From an uncultured Methylophilaceae bacterium (lineage in GTDB: Bacteria > Pseudomonadota > Gammaproteobacteria > Burkholderiales > Methylophilaceae), in NCBI GenBank assembly GCA_905618945.1, contig CAJQTF010000011.1, forward strand, positions 1 through 64,000: a stretch of DNA of 64,000 nucleotides, given 5' to 3'. The notes under the pieces are model-generated. The model saw only the letters and a list, made by a program, of their open reading frames with translations, was not told the DNA's origin and did no database searches. The number at the start of each line of letters is the position of its first letter. Position 1 is the stretch's first letter. This document shows, one piece after another, positions 13,977 through 23,481 of this stretch. Both the position numbers and the translations under genes were made by a program.

Positions 13977-16780
13977 GAACTAAGCTTTACTAATTGAGCT
14001 TTTACTTTTTTATTCAACTGAGTAAAGCCTAATAACCTTTCTTTCTCTTGATTAATTACTACCTCAGGTGCTTTATCAACAAAATTCTTATTCTCTAATT
14101 TTCCACTTGCTTTATTAATTTCAATCTCTAATCGATTGATTTCTTTTTGTAATCTCGCTATCTCTGTTTTTTTATCAATTTCTATATTTAGCATTAGCTT
14201 AAAATTATTAACAATGGCTACTGGGGCATCTTTATCAGGTAGCTCTTTCATATATTCAATTTCATTTACCTTAGCAAGCCCTTTAAGATAAATTTCATAT
14301 CCAGTCAAAATATCTTTATCTCCCGTAATTGCTAATGGAATTTTTTCTGCAGGGGAAACACCCATCTCGCCTCTCAAACTTCGGCACTGAATAACCATTT
14401 TTTTTAATACTTCCATCCATTCAATTGATGCTTCATCGACTTTATTCTCTTGGAAAGTTGGATAAGCCTGCATCATAATTGAATCGCCCTCTTTTTTAGC
14501 CATAGGAGCAATAGTTTGCCATATCTCCTCAGTGATAAATGGCATCACTGGATGACTCATTCTAAGAATCATTTCTAAAACGCTTATCAAAGTTCTTCTT
14601 GTAGCTCTCTGCTGAGACTCATTACCATTTTGTAATTGAGCTTTTGCTATCTCTAAATACCAATCACAATATTCATCCCATACAAATTGATATATCTCTA
14701 ATGAAAGCAAATCAAACCGATAGTCTTTAAAATTATCTTCAATTTTCCTAATTTTTTGATTAAAAATACTAACAATCCATCTATCTGCATTTGAAAATTC
14801 TAAATACCCTTCAACACAATCACCAAAACCGTTGTCTACTTCTTCACAGTTCATTAAAACAAAACGAGTTGCATTCCATAGCTTGTTACAAAAGTTCCTA
14901 TAGCCCTCGCATCTGTGCAAATCAAACTTTATATCTCTTCCTGGACTTGCAAGACTTGCAAATGTAAACCTTAATGCGTCTGTCCCATATGAAGCGATTC
15001 CTTCTGGGAATTCTTTTTTAGTCTTCTTAACAATCGATTCAGCTTGTTTTGGATTCATTAACCCAGCTGTTCTTTTCTTTAATAATTCTTCGATTGAAAT
15101 TCCATCTATTAAATCGATTGGATCTAAAACATTGCCTTTTGACTTACTCATTTTTTGACCTTCAGAATCTCTAATTAATCCATGAATATAGACATGTTTG
15201 AATGGAATCTTTCCAGTAATGTGCTTAGTCATCATCACCATTCTTGCAACCCAAAAGAAAATAATATCGAAACCAGTAACTAGCACAGAAGAAGGTAAAT
15301 ATAAATCAAGGGCATCATTACTTTTTTCGGGGTATTCTGGAGTCCAATCTAGCGTTGAAAAAGGCCACAAGGCTGATGAAAACCAGGTATCTAAAACATC
15401 GTCATCCCTTTTTAAACTTCCCTCATAGCCATCCTCTTTAGCTAATTTTTTTGCTTCATCCTGAGTGTGAGCTACATAGATTCTATTATCATCGCCATAC
15501 CAAGCTGGGATCTGATGCCCCCACCACAACTGTCTTGATATACACCAATCTTGAATGTTATTAAGCCATTGATTATAAGTATTTACCCAGTTTTCAGGAT
15601 AAAACTTAATATCTTTACTTTTAACAACGTCTAATGCTTTCTCAGAAATACTCTTTCCGTCATCACTTTTTTTTGACATAGCAACGAACCATTGATCAGT
15701 AAGCATTGGTTCTATGACCGTTCCTGTTCTATCTCCTCTTGGAATCTTTACAGTATATTTTTCAACTTTATTTAATAGAGATTTACTTTCAAGGTCGCTT
15801 ACAATTTTCTTTCTTGCTTCAAATCTTTCTAAGCCTTCATAAGAACTTGTTCCATTCTCGTTAATTAAGCCATCAAGGGTTAAAATATTTATTAATGGGA
15901 GCTTATGTCTTTGACCAACTGCATAATCATTAAAATCATGCGCTGGAGTTACTTTTACTACCCCAGTGCCAAAAGTAGCGTCGACATATTCATCTGCAAT
16001 TATTGGAATTTCTTTATTTAGTAACGGCAATATCGCAAACTTACCAATATATTTTTTATACCTATGATCGTCTGGATGAACCATTAAAGCTACGTCACCT
16101 AGCATTGTTTCTGGTCTAGTAGTGGCGACTGTAAGAAATATATTGTCATTACCTGCTAGATGATAATTAATATGCCATAAAGATCCATTCTCTTCTTCTT
16201 GAACTACCTCTAAATCTGATACGGCGGTTTGAAGCTTTACATCCCAATTTACCAATCTTTTTCCTCGATAAATCAATCCTTCTCGATAAAGCTTTACAAA
16301 AACTTCAGTTACAGTTTTTGATAGTCCTTCATCCATTGTGAAACGCTCTCGAGACCAATCAGGTGATGTTCCTAGCCTGCGCATTTGTTGTGTTATTTTT
16401 CCACCTGAAAAAGCCTTCCAATCCCACACTTTTTTTATAAATTCTTCTCGGCCTAATTCATGTCTAGTAGTACCTTCTTGATCCAACTGTCTTTCAACAA
16501 CAATTTGGGTTGCAATGCCAGCATGGTCTGTTCCAGGCTGCCACAGAGTGTTAGATCCACTCATGCGATGATATCGAGTCAATGTATCCATTAATGTTTG
16601 ATTAAAGCCATGCCCCATGTGTAAAGTACCAGTAACATTTGGCGGGGGTAATAATATTGAAAAAATTTTTGAATTATTTAAATCACTACCTATTCCATAG
16701 TAGCCTTCTGACTCCCAAAATGTATACCATTTTTCTTCTATTTCTTTGGGATTAAAAGATTTTGATAGTTCTTGTGTCAT
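13973..16780 (-). CDS. valS: Valine--tRNA ligase
   Basis: A 935-residue class Ia aminoacyl-tRNA synthetase. The HIGH-type motif is HMGH (54-57) after PPPNVTG; the editing domain includes [10 protein letters not shown] and the [16 protein letters not shown] segment; the KMSKS motif reads [10 protein letters not shown]; the anticodon-binding domain and the C-terminal ValS coiled-coil arm ([19 protein letters not shown]) follow. Length is normal for bacterial ValS. It lies downstream of moeB and three tRNA genes on the same strand and overlaps tusA by 4 bp at the 3' end. Confidence 0.97.
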   Translation of the reverse strand: MTQELSKSFNPKEIEEKWYTFWESEGYYGIGSDLNNSKIFSILLPPPNVTGTLHMGHGFNQTLMDTLTRYHRMSGSNTLWQPGTDHAGIATQIVVERQLDQEGTTRHELGREEFIKKVWDWKAFSGGKITQQMRRLGTSPDWSRERFTMDEGLSKTVTEVFVKLYREGLIYRGKRLVNWDVKLQTAVSDLEVVQEEENGSLWHINYHLAGNDNIFLTVATTRPETMLGDVALMVHPDDHRYKKYIGKFAILPLLNKEIPIIADEYVDATFGTGVVKVTPAHDFNDYAVGQRHKLPLINILTLDGLINENGTSSYEGLERFEARKKIVSDLESKSLLNKVEKYTVKIPRGDRTGTVIEPMLTDQWFVAMSKKSDDGKSISEKALDVVKSKDIKFYPENWVNTYNQWLNNIQDWCISRQLWWGHQIPAWYGDDNRIYVAHTQDEAKKLAKEDGYEGSLKRDDDVLDTWFSSALWPFSTLDWTPEYPEKSNDALDLYLPSSVLVTGFDIIFFWVARMVMMTKHITGKIPFKHVYIHGLIRDSEGQKMSKSKGNVLDPIDLIDGISIEELLKKRTAGLMNPKQAESIVKKTKKEFPEGIASYGTDALRFTFASLASPGRDIKFDLHRCEGYRNFCNKLWNATRFVLMNCEEVDNGFGDCVEGYLEFSNADRWIVSIFNQKIRKIEDNFKDYRFDLLSLEIYQFVWDEYCDWYLEIAKAQLQNGNESQQRATRRTLISVLEMILRMSHPVMPFITEEIWQTIAPMAKKEGDSIMMQAYPTFQENKVDEASIEWMEVLKKMVIQCRSLRGEMGVSPAEKIPLAITGDKDILTGYEIYLKGLAKVNEIEYMKELPDKDAPVAIVNNFKLMLNIEIDKKTEIARLQKEINRLEIEINKASGKLENKNFVDKAPEVVINQEKERLLGFTQLNKKVKAQLVKLSS

Positions 16781-16845
16781 ATTTTTTTATCTTGAATAAT
16801 AATGAATTCTAGCATGTCAGAATATACTCTGAGTCAAGAATTTGT

Positions 16846-17592
16846 TTAAATAGAACATACCTTACACCCTTTATCTTTAACTATTTTTATAGTTTTCCAT
16901 GTCATATCTTTTACATCAAGAAGTAATAATCTACCCATTAATGAGTTACCAATATCTAAAATAATTTTTATAGCTTCTGCAGCTTGAGTGGAGCCAATAA
17001 TTCCAACCATTGGTGAGAAAACTCCATGATCAGCACACCTTAATTCTTCTTCAGTATTTGTATCTGGAAATAAACATTCGTAACAAGGGCTACTCATTTT
17101 TCTAAAATCAAATACGCTAATCTGGCCATCAAATTTAATAGCTGCGCCAGATACAAGAGGTTTTTTAAGATGAAATGAAATTTTATTCAAAGCATAACGT
17201 GTTTCAAAATTATCAGAACAATCAATTATTACATCCGCATCTTTCGCTAAATCTGTCATTTCATTAATATTAAGTCTTTTCTCAATTGGAGTAATAATTA
17301 TTTCCGGGTTAACTTTATTTAAAAATTGGCCTGCTGAAAGAGCTTTGTTTTTTCCAATAGATTGATCACTATGAAGTATTTGTCTTTGAAGGTTAGAAAT
17401 ATCTACATCATCGAAATCACAAATTGTAATTTTACCTATTCCAGATGATGCAAGATAAATAGATGCTGGAGACCCCAAGCCACCTGCCCCAATAATTAAG
17501 CAATGACTGTTAAGTAATTTTTCTTGTCCGCTATATTCAATTTCAGGTAATAAAATATGACGGCTATATCTAAGTAATTGATTATCTTTCAT
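16846..17592 (-). CDS. moeB: Molybdopterin-synthase adenylyltransferase / ThiF-like E1 enzyme
   Basis: A 248-residue E1-like enzyme of the MoeB/ThiF/HesA group, which adenylates the C-terminal glycine of a small sulfur-carrier protein (MoaD or ThiS). It has the nucleotide-binding GAGGLGSPASIYLASSG (36-52), DVDISNLQRQIL, and two zinc CxxC pairs (CYEC and the C-terminal CKVC). Neither moaD/moaE nor thiS is adjacent, so whether it serves molybdopterin or thiamine cannot be decided here. It follows the three tRNA genes and precedes valS on the minus strand. Confidence 0.87.
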   Translation of the reverse strand: MKDNQLLRYSRHILLPEIEYSGQEKLLNSHCLIIGAGGLGSPASIYLASSGIGKITICDFDDVDISNLQRQILHSDQSIGKNKALSAGQFLNKVNPEIIITPIEKRLNINEMTDLAKDADVIIDCSDNFETRYALNKISFHLKKPLVSGAAIKFDGQISVFDFRKMSSPCYECLFPDTNTEEELRCADHGVFSPMVGIIGSTQAAEAIKIILDIGNSLMGRLLLLDVKDMTWKTIKIVKDKGCKVCSI

Positions 17593-17650
17593 ATCAAGGA
17601 ATTATCTGCATAACCAAATTATCATATCCTAAAAAGGAATTAAGGAAAAA

Positions 17651-17727
17651 TGGGGTGGCTGATGGGGCTCGAACCCACGACAACTGGAATCACAATCCAG
17701 GACTCTACCAACTGAGCTACAGCCACC
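17651..17727 (-). tRNA. tRNA-His (GTG)
   Basis: Acceptor stem GTGGCTG/CAGCCAC with the extra G-1 opposite C73 that identifies histidine tRNA, anticodon loop TTGTGAT (GTG), T-arm GGGTTCGAGCCCC, and encoded CCA. Confidence 0.97.
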
Positions 17728-17735
17728 ATATAAAT

Positions 17736-17812
17736 TGGCCTGCCCGACAGGAATCGAACCTGTAACCCCCAGTTTAGAAAACTGGTGCTCTATCCGGTTG
17801 AGCTACGGGCAG
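17736..17812 (-). tRNA. tRNA-Arg (TCT)
   Basis: Acceptor stem CTGCCCG/CGGGCAG, discriminator G, encoded CCA; anticodon arm CCAGTTTTCTAAACTGG gives TCT, reading AGA/AGG. Second of three clustered tRNAs. Confidence 0.97.
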
Positions 17813-17865
17813 CTAACTAATCAAATAAAGCGTATATCGGGCCTACCTTTATTCAGTATATATAT

Positions 17866-17942
17866 TGGTCGGGGTGGAGAGATTCGAACTCCCGACATCC
17901 TGCTCCCAAAGCAGGCGCGCTACCAGGCTACGCTACACCCCG
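17866..17942 (-). tRNA. tRNA-Pro (TGG)
   Basis: Acceptor stem CGGGGTG/CACCCCG, discriminator A, encoded CCA; anticodon arm CCTGCTTTGGGAGCAGG gives TGG. First gene of the minus-strand Pro-Arg-His tRNA cluster. Confidence 0.97.
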
Positions 17943-18027
17943 AACGCGCAAATATAGCTTAATTACTGCTTTTGGTCAAACATGTTTTACAATTTTTATA
18001 TTATACATTGGCAAATTTATTAATGTT

Positions 18028-18072
18028 TCGATTAAGTTTTGATTAATAATAACTTAATCTATACTTAATTAT
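18028..18072. promoter_or_regulatory. Phased dyad operator-like element, copy B (tRNA-Pro/folD)
   Basis: Second copy of the element at 4832-4876. GATTAA at 18030-18035 and 18041-18046, TTAATC at 18054-18059, TTAATT at 18065-18070, with identical 11-bp phasing and 7-bp centre. A 25-bp core (18037-18061) is identical to copy A. It lies 57 bp before folD and 86 bp from the 5' end of the divergent tRNA-Pro. Confidence 0.7.
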
Positions 18073-18128
18073 AGTTTTATAAACATTCTGCTAGAATATT
18101 TCTTTTATATCATTTCAAAGTTAATCAA

Positions 18129-18977
18129 ATGTCAGCAAAAATTATTGATGGAAAAAGTATTGCTAGTGAGCTTCTTGATAATATAAAAGAAGAAATTATC
18201 ACCCGTACGAATGAAGGTCATAGGGCCCCAACTCTTGTAGTTATTTTAATAGGGGAAAACCCTGCGTCTAAAATTTACGTTAATAGAAAAATAATGGCCT
18301 GTGAGAAAACTGGTATTAAATCAATTACTCACAATTTAAAAGAAAATGTTACAGAACAAGAATTATTGAAGTTAATTATTGCCTGTAATCAAGACAATGA
18401 GATCGATGGTATCTTAGTTCAATCTCCATTACCCTCTCATATTAATGAAGAAGTAATAATTGAGGCGATTAATCCAAAAAAAGATGTTGATGGGTTTACC
18501 CCCCATAACATTGGATTATTAGCAATAAAAACTCCAATTCTAAGATCTTGCACCCCATATGGCGTTATTAAAATGCTTGATACACTTAAAATAAAATTAG
18601 AAGGGCTTGATGCAGTTGTGGTTGGGCAATCAAACCATGTAGGTAGGCCCATGTTTTTAGAGCTTTTGTTAGCAAAATGTACAGTAACAATATGTCACTC
18701 TAAAACTAAGAACCTCCAAGAGAAAATTTCTCAAGCCGATATTATTGTATCTGCTGTTGGTGTGCCTAATTTTATCAAAGGAAACTGGGTTAAGCATGGT
18801 GCAATTGTGATTGATATTGGAATCACACGATTAAATAATAATAAAATTGTTGGTGATGTTGAATTTGATGCTGCAAAAGAAAGAGCTGCTTTTATTACTC
18901 CCGTTCCAGGTGGAGTTGGGCCAATGACTGTTGCAACACTTATGGAAAATACCTTAATTGCGCAAAAATTATTCTAA
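18129..18977 (+). CDS. folD: Methylene-THF dehydrogenase / methenyl-THF cyclohydrolase
   Basis: A 282-residue bifunctional enzyme that oxidises methylene-THF and hydrolyses methenyl-THF to formyl-THF, central to one-carbon flow. The catalytic stretch is SKIYVNRKIMACEKTGI, followed by GILVQSPLPSH, the NADP-binding VVGQSNHVGRPM and the terminal signature PVPGGVGPMTVATLMENT. The serine-rich GRSxxVG loop reads GQSNHVG here. Its promoter region contains the dyad element shared with rpiA; a TAGAAT -10-like box lies near 18092. dksA follows 71 bp downstream. Confidence 0.97.
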   Translation: MSAKIIDGKSIASELLDNIKEEIITRTNEGHRAPTLVVILIGENPASKIYVNRKIMACEKTGIKSITHNLKENVTEQELLKLIIACNQDNEIDGILVQSPLPSHINEEVIIEAINPKKDVDGFTPHNIGLLAIKTPILRSCTPYGVIKMLDTLKIKLEGLDAVVVGQSNHVGRPMFLELLLAKCTVTICHSKTKNLQEKISQADIIVSAVGVPNFIKGNWVKHGAIVIDIGITRLNNNKIVGDVEFDAAKERAAFITPVPGGVGPMTVATLMENTLIAQKLF

Positions 18978-19048
18978 AGGGTTTCTATTGAAGCTTAAAA
19001 AGTGTAAAGTACCGCGATTATTAAATATTTAAATTTAGGAAGTTTTTA

Positions 19049-19588
19049 ATGGCTCAAAAAAAATCACTTATGCAGAAAGCAATAGATGCAGCAAAAAAAG
19101 TTGTTGCTAAGCCACTGGTTCCAAAAAAAGTAGCAAAAAAAGTTGTTGCTAAGCCACTGGTTCCAAAAAAAGTAGGGGCATTAAAACAATTTAATTCATA
19201 TACCCCTAAAGCAAATGAGAAATATATGAATAAATCACAATTTAAGCATTTTATAAAAATATTAAATGAATGGAAACTTGAGCTAAGTAACGATATAGAT
19301 AGAACGGTAAGTAATATGCAAGTCGAATTAACAGCATATGCAGACCCTAATGATAGAGCTAGCCAAGAGTCTGATATGGCACTTGAGCTTCGTAATCGAG
19401 ATCGTGAAAGGAAGCTTATTAAAAAAATAGATGGGACTTTATTAAATATAAGTAATGATGAGTATGGTTATTGCAATGGATGTGGCGAAGAAATTGGATT
19501 AAACAGATTGTTAGCCAGGCCTACAGCGACATTATGTATTGATTGCAAAACTCTTGATGAAATTAGAGAGAAAAAAATGGCAAAATAA
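19049..19588 (+). CDS. dksA: RNA polymerase-binding transcription factor DksA with basic N-terminal extension
   Basis: A 179-residue DksA, which binds the RNA polymerase secondary channel and potentiates ppGpp. The coiled-coil tip carries DPNDRASQE (99-107; the functional Asp-Asp-Ala pattern is intact), and the zinc finger uses C142, C145, C163 and C166. Residues 1-45 are an added Lys/Ala/Pro/Val-rich tail resembling histone H1 or AlgP tails and containing an exact 14-residue duplication (15-28 and 29-42). A GGAAG ribosome-binding site precedes the ATG. A bidirectional terminator separates it from convergent pnp. Confidence 0.94.
   Translation: MAQKKSLMQKAIDAAKKVVAKPLVPKKVAKKVVAKPLVPKKVGALKQFNSYTPKANEKYMNKSQFKHFIKILNEWKLELSNDIDRTVSNMQVELTAYADPNDRASQESDMALELRNRDRERKLIKKIDGTLLNISNDEYGYCNGCGEEIGLNRLLARPTATLCIDCKTLDEIREKKMAK
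19091..19174 (+). repeat. 42-bp perfect tandem duplication within dksA
   Basis: Bases 19091-19132 and 19133-19174 are identical, including synonymous positions. Each encodes AKKVVAKPLVPKKV. Perfect identity at third positions indicates a recent slippage duplication, and copy number is likely to vary between strains. Confidence 0.95.
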
Positions 19589-19617
19589 AAAAACCCAGCT
19601 AAGCTGGGCTTTTTTTG
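19588..19617. terminator. Bidirectional terminator between dksA and pnp
   Basis: AAAAAAACCCAGCT-AA-AGCTGGG-type hairpin (CCCAGC/GCTGGG) flanked by A7 on one side and T7 on the other, so it can terminate both the dksA transcript and the convergent pnp transcript. Confidence 0.9.
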
Positions 19618-19627
19618 AGCATCTACC

Positions 19628-21760
19628 TTAGTCTTCTTTGACTTCCTCTTTCTTCGGTTCGTCAGAAATTGGTGCCTCAATTAAAGCTTTTGCACTAACC
19701 CTAACTCTACCTTTATCATCTACCTCTATTACCTTTACTTTCACTGCATCACCTTCAGACAAATGATCTTTTACTGCTTTTATTCTTTCATGCGCAATCT
19801 GCGAAATATGAAGTAATCCATCTTTTCCGGGTAATAATGAAACTATAGCTCCAAAATCAAGAATCTTAATTACTTTACCATCGTAAATTTGATCTACTTC
19901 AACATCAGCAGTAATTTCTTTAATCCTACTTAATGCTGCTTCGCCAGATTCAGCAGTTGTACATGTAATTTTAACAAGCCCATCGTCATCAATATCAATA
20001 GTAGCGCCAGTTTCTGCAGCTAACCCTTTAATTACTGCACCACCTTTACCTATTACATCTCTAATTTTGTCCGTATGAATTTTTATTGTAAGAATCTGTG
20101 GAGCAAATTTCGATAGACTCTCACGACTACCCTTAAGGGCTTTCTTCATTATTTTCAAAATATGATCTATCCCTTCTCGCGCCTGACTTAAAGCTACTTG
20201 CATAATTTCAGTAGTAATACCTGTAATCTTTATGTCCATCTGTAATGCAGTTATTCCGTTATCAGTACCGGCAACTTTAAAGTCCATGTCACCTAAATGA
20301 TCTTCATCTCCTAAAATATCAGTAAGTACTGCAACTCTGTTACCTTCTTTAATTAACCCCATTGCTATGCCAGCAACATGGTCTTTTATTGGTACCCCAG
20401 CATCCATCATAGCCATAGTGCCGCCACAAACTGATGCCATAGAGCTAGACCCATTTGACTCCGTAATTTCTGAAACCAGTCTAATTGTGTAATCAAAATC
20501 TTCTTTATTAGGTAATGCAGCACTTAGTGCTCTTTTTGCTAGTTTCCCATGACCAATTTCTCTTCGTTTTGGAGTACCTACTCTGCCTGTTTCGCCAGTA
20601 GCATAGGGGGGGAAATTATAATGAAGCATAAATCTATCTTTATACTCGCCTTGAAGTGCATCGATAATTTGCTCATCTCGACCACCACCCAATGTTGCCA
20701 CTACAATTGCCTGTGTTTCACCCCTAGTAAATAAAGCTGAGCCGTGAGCTCTTGGTAAAACTCCCGTCCTAATTTCGATAGGCCTTACTGTACGAGTATC
20801 TCTTCCATCGATACGCGGGTCGCCATCAAGAATTTTAGTTCTAACAATTTTAGCCTCTAAGTTATGAAACTCATCTTTTATTTGATTTAATTGGGTTGTG
20901 TTTGTTTCCTCTGTTACAAGTTCTTCTAAAACCTTATCTCTTATTACAGAAATTTTTTCAGATCGATCACCCTTTGACTTAATAGCAAAAGCCTTCTCTA
21001 AATCTTTGATTGCAATCTTTTCTATTTTATCAATTAATTTTTTATCTGCTTCAGGAGCAGCCCAGTCCCATGGATCTTTTGAAGCTTCTTTTGCTAATTC
21101 ATTTATTAACTTAATCACTGGCTGCATTGCTTTATGACCCTCTAGCACTGCATCAAGCATAACTTTTTCAGGCAACTCTTTAGCTTCAGACTCAACCATT
21201 AATACAGCAGAATCACTTCCAGCAACAACTAAATCAAGCTCACTTAATTCCATTTCAGTTTTAGAAGGATTGATTACAAACTTATCGTCAATATACCCAA
21301 CTCTTGCAGCACCTACTGGTCCATGAAAAGGAATTCCTGAAATTGCTAACGCTGCAGAAGCACCTATAATGGCAGGAATATCAGAATCAATTTCACTATC
21401 AGAAGACATCACTGTCGCCACAATTTGTATTTCATTATAAAAATTGTCTGGAAATAGTGGTCTTAAAGGCCTATCTATAAGTCTACAAGTTAGAGTCTCT
21501 TTTTCACTAGGCCTGCCTTCCCTCTTAAAAAATCCTCCAGGAATCTTCCCTCCAGCATAATTTTTTTCTTGGTAATCAACTGTTAGTGGGAAAAATTCTT
21601 GGCCCTCTTTTGCTATTTTTCTTCCAACTGCAGTTACAAAAACTACGGTATCTCCATAACTAACCATTACGGCTCCATCTGCTTGACGGCCAATTTCTCC
21701 AGTTTCAATTGTTAGGTTATGAGCTCCATACTTAATACTTTTTTTAACTATGTTAAACAT
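19628..21760 (-). CDS. pnp: Polyribonucleotide nucleotidyltransferase
   Basis: A 710-residue phosphorolytic 3'-5' exoribonuclease of the RNA degradosome. Two RNase-PH-like domains ([12 protein letters not shown] in the first; [18 protein letters not shown] and the catalytic-core [14 protein letters not shown] in the second) are followed by a KH domain ([20 protein letters not shown]) and an S1 domain ([20 protein letters not shown]). The end is acidic-basic and slightly variable ([11 protein letters not shown]). It is the last gene of the nusA-infB-rpsO operon, 124 bp after rpsO, with a processing/terminator hairpin in between. Confidence 0.98.
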   Translation of the reverse strand: MFNIVKKSIKYGAHNLTIETGEIGRQADGAVMVSYGDTVVFVTAVGRKIAKEGQEFFPLTVDYQEKNYAGGKIPGGFFKREGRPSEKETLTCRLIDRPLRPLFPDNFYNEIQIVATVMSSDSEIDSDIPAIIGASAALAISGIPFHGPVGAARVGYIDDKFVINPSKTEMELSELDLVVAGSDSAVLMVESEAKELPEKVMLDAVLEGHKAMQPVIKLINELAKEASKDPWDWAAPEADKKLIDKIEKIAIKDLEKAFAIKSKGDRSEKISVIRDKVLEELVTEETNTTQLNQIKDEFHNLEAKIVRTKILDGDPRIDGRDTRTVRPIEIRTGVLPRAHGSALFTRGETQAIVVATLGGGRDEQIIDALQGEYKDRFMLHYNFPPYATGETGRVGTPKRREIGHGKLAKRALSAALPNKEDFDYTIRLVSEITESNGSSSMASVCGGTMAMMDAGVPIKDHVAGIAMGLIKEGNRVAVLTDILGDEDHLGDMDFKVAGTDNGITALQMDIKITGITTEIMQVALSQAREGIDHILKIMKKALKGSRESLSKFAPQILTIKIHTDKIRDVIGKGGAVIKGLAAETGATIDIDDDGLVKITCTTAESGEAALSRIKEITADVEVDQIYDGKVIKILDFGAIVSLLPGKDGLLHISQIAHERIKAVKDHLSEGDAVKVKVIEVDDKGRVRVSAKALIEAPISDEPKKEEVKED

Positions 21761-21824
21761 TTAATTTATCCTTTTATATTTTAAATTCATTATTCACTTC
21801 TTAATAATGAATACATTTTTAATA

Positions 21825-21865
21825 ACAAAAAAGCCGACACAAACAAAAAATGTATGTAATCGGCT
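21825..21865 (-). terminator. rpsO-pnp intercistronic hairpin
   Basis: On the minus strand AGCCGA (21860-21865 side) pairs with TCGGCT (21832-21837 side), extended by weaker internal pairing, and is followed by a U-rich run. In E. coli the same spot holds an rpsO terminator and an RNase III site that controls pnp; this hairpin probably does a similar job. Confidence 0.7.
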
Positions 21866-21884
21866 CAAAATTTTATTTACTTTT

Positions 21885-22154
21885 CTATTTTCTAAGACCG
21901 AGGCTTTTAATTAATCCTTGGTATCTCTCTAGACTTTCACGTTTTAAATAATCAAGAAGTTTCCGTCTCTGACTAACAAGCGCAAGTAGGCCTCTTCGTG
22001 AATGATGATCTTTAGCATTGGTTTTAAAGTGCTCTGTCAAATAAGTTATACGATCTGTCATTAATGCAACCTGAACCTCAGGCGATCCCGTATCTTTTTT
22101 AGCTATCTGATATTTCTCTACAATTTTTGCTTTTTCTATAGCAGTACTAGTCAT
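21885..22154 (-). CDS. rpsO: 30S ribosomal protein S15
   Basis: An 89-residue S15, the primary binder of the 16S rRNA central domain. Standard length and sequence ([48 protein letters not shown]). A TAGGAG ribosome-binding site precedes the ATG. The 68-bp leader after truB contains a small CCGC/GCGG hairpin that could take part in S15 autoregulation; this is suggestive only. Confidence 0.98.
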   Translation of the reverse strand: MTSTAIEKAKIVEKYQIAKKDTGSPEVQVALMTDRITYLTEHFKTNAKDHHSRRGLLALVSQRRKLLDYLKRESLERYQGLIKSLGLRK

Positions 22155-22222
22155 TCAAATTCTCCTATTACAGAACCGCACATTTTAGCGGCATTTTAGT
22201 AATTTAACAATATCTTTTTAAA

Positions 22223-23128
22223 TCAATTTTTTAAAGATTTTAACCGCTTAGCTTTTAAATTTTCTGTTTCATCAATTTCGCCTAATCCAATAAAGTCATT
22301 GTTAACCCCATATAATCTATATAAGCCTGGAATCTTTCTTTTTTGTTCTATTATCTTTCCATCTTTTATAGCATTTTCTTCATTAAAGCTTAATATTATC
22401 TTCTCATATTTATTCAACAATTCTTCAGGTAGCAATAAAAGCTGACTCCTTTCTTCTCCTTTTGTTTTTTCAATCTTTTCTATATTTAAGGCGCTTTTAA
22501 TACTAAAATTTCCAATATTCGTTCGCCTCAGGCCAATTAAATAGGCTCCGACATTTAATTGAGCTCCGATATCTTCAGCTAATGTTCTTATATACGTTCC
22601 TTTTGAGCATTCTATTCTAAGCCTTAGCTGATCTCCTTCATAATCTAGTAATTCAATGGTATATATATTAATTTTACGCTTGGATCTAGGTATATCAATT
22701 CCCTCTCGAGCATATAAGTAAAGGGGTTTACCTTGATATTTCAGTGCGGAATACATTGGAGGAAGTTGCTCAATTGTCCCAATAAATTGTTGTAGTACTT
22801 TTTTTATCTCAACAATAGAAGGCATTCTGTCTATATTTTGTTTGATTATCTCGCCCTCCATATCTCCTGTAGAGCTTTTATATCCCAATCTTATTAGTGC
22901 TTCATAAGTTTTATCTGCGTTCAATAAGTAACTTGAAAACTTGGTAGCTTCTCCTAAGCATATTGGTAGCAAGCCTGTTGCCATTGGATCAAGTGTTCCT
23001 GTGTGGCCAACTTTTTTAGCAGAAAATAAAATTTTTATTTTCGATACTAACTGATTGGAAGTAAGTCTAAGTGGTTTATCAATAAGCAAAAGTCCATCGA
23101 CATCAAATTTAAGTCGTTTAAATTGCAT
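22223..23128 (-). CDS. truB: tRNA pseudouridine-55 synthase
   Basis: A 301-residue TruB that makes the universal pseudouridine in the tRNA T-loop. The catalytic aspartate is D47 in KVGHTGTLDPMATGLLPICLG. The YEALIRLGYKSSTGD and PPMYSALKYQGKPLYLYAREG segments and a C-terminal PUA-like region follow. It starts 4 bp after rbfA, in the conserved rbfA-truB-rpsO order. Confidence 0.97.
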   Translation of the reverse strand: MQFKRLKFDVDGLLLIDKPLRLTSNQLVSKIKILFSAKKVGHTGTLDPMATGLLPICLGEATKFSSYLLNADKTYEALIRLGYKSSTGDMEGEIIKQNIDRMPSIVEIKKVLQQFIGTIEQLPPMYSALKYQGKPLYLYAREGIDIPRSKRKINIYTIELLDYEGDQLRLRIECSKGTYIRTLAEDIGAQLNVGAYLIGLRRTNIGNFSIKSALNIEKIEKTKGEERSQLLLLPEELLNKYEKIILSFNEENAIKDGKIIEQKRKIPGLYRLYGVNNDFIGLGEIDETENLKAKRLKSLKN

Positions 23129-23132
23129 TATT

Positions 23133-23480
23133 TTATTTTTGAGGAGGCAACACAGAATCTAATAATTTTGAAATTTTCATACTTTCATCTACCGTCTTAT
23201 CGTAAACAAAATGTAACTTAGGGATGCCTCTTGTCGTCATTCTTTTTGAAAGCTGAGATCTAAAAAATGACATGGACCTATTGATACCTTTAAAGATTTC
23301 TTCATCATATTCAGCAGAAATGATATATATTTTGGCATGTTTCAAACATGGTGATACTTCAACATCTAATATAGTTAACATTCTTAAAGCGGGGTCTTTA
23401 CTTTCCGTTTGCAACAAATTGGCTAACTCTTTTTTTATTTGCTGGCTAATTCGATCACTTCTAGGGTAATCTTTTGGCAA
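23133..23480 (-). CDS. rbfA: Ribosome-binding factor A
   Basis: A 115-residue KH-fold protein needed for late 30S assembly and cold adaptation. Family features: RISQQIKKELANLLQTESKDP near the start, then ILDVEVSPCLKHAKIYI and RGIPKLHFVYDKTVDESMKI. It sits 1 bp after infB and 4 bp before truB, in the classical operon. Confidence 0.96.
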   Translation of the reverse strand: MPKDYPRSDRISQQIKKELANLLQTESKDPALRMLTILDVEVSPCLKHAKIYIISAEYDEEIFKGINRSMSFFRSQLSKRMTTRGIPKLHFVYDKTVDESMKISKLLDSVLPPQK

Positions 23481-23481
23481 T

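Noticed and set aside
17735-17962. Plus-strand 75-aa ORF over the tRNA cluster
   Set aside because: It is the well-known spurious reading of antisense tRNA-Arg and tRNA-Pro (GIEPVTPS-like), not a gene.
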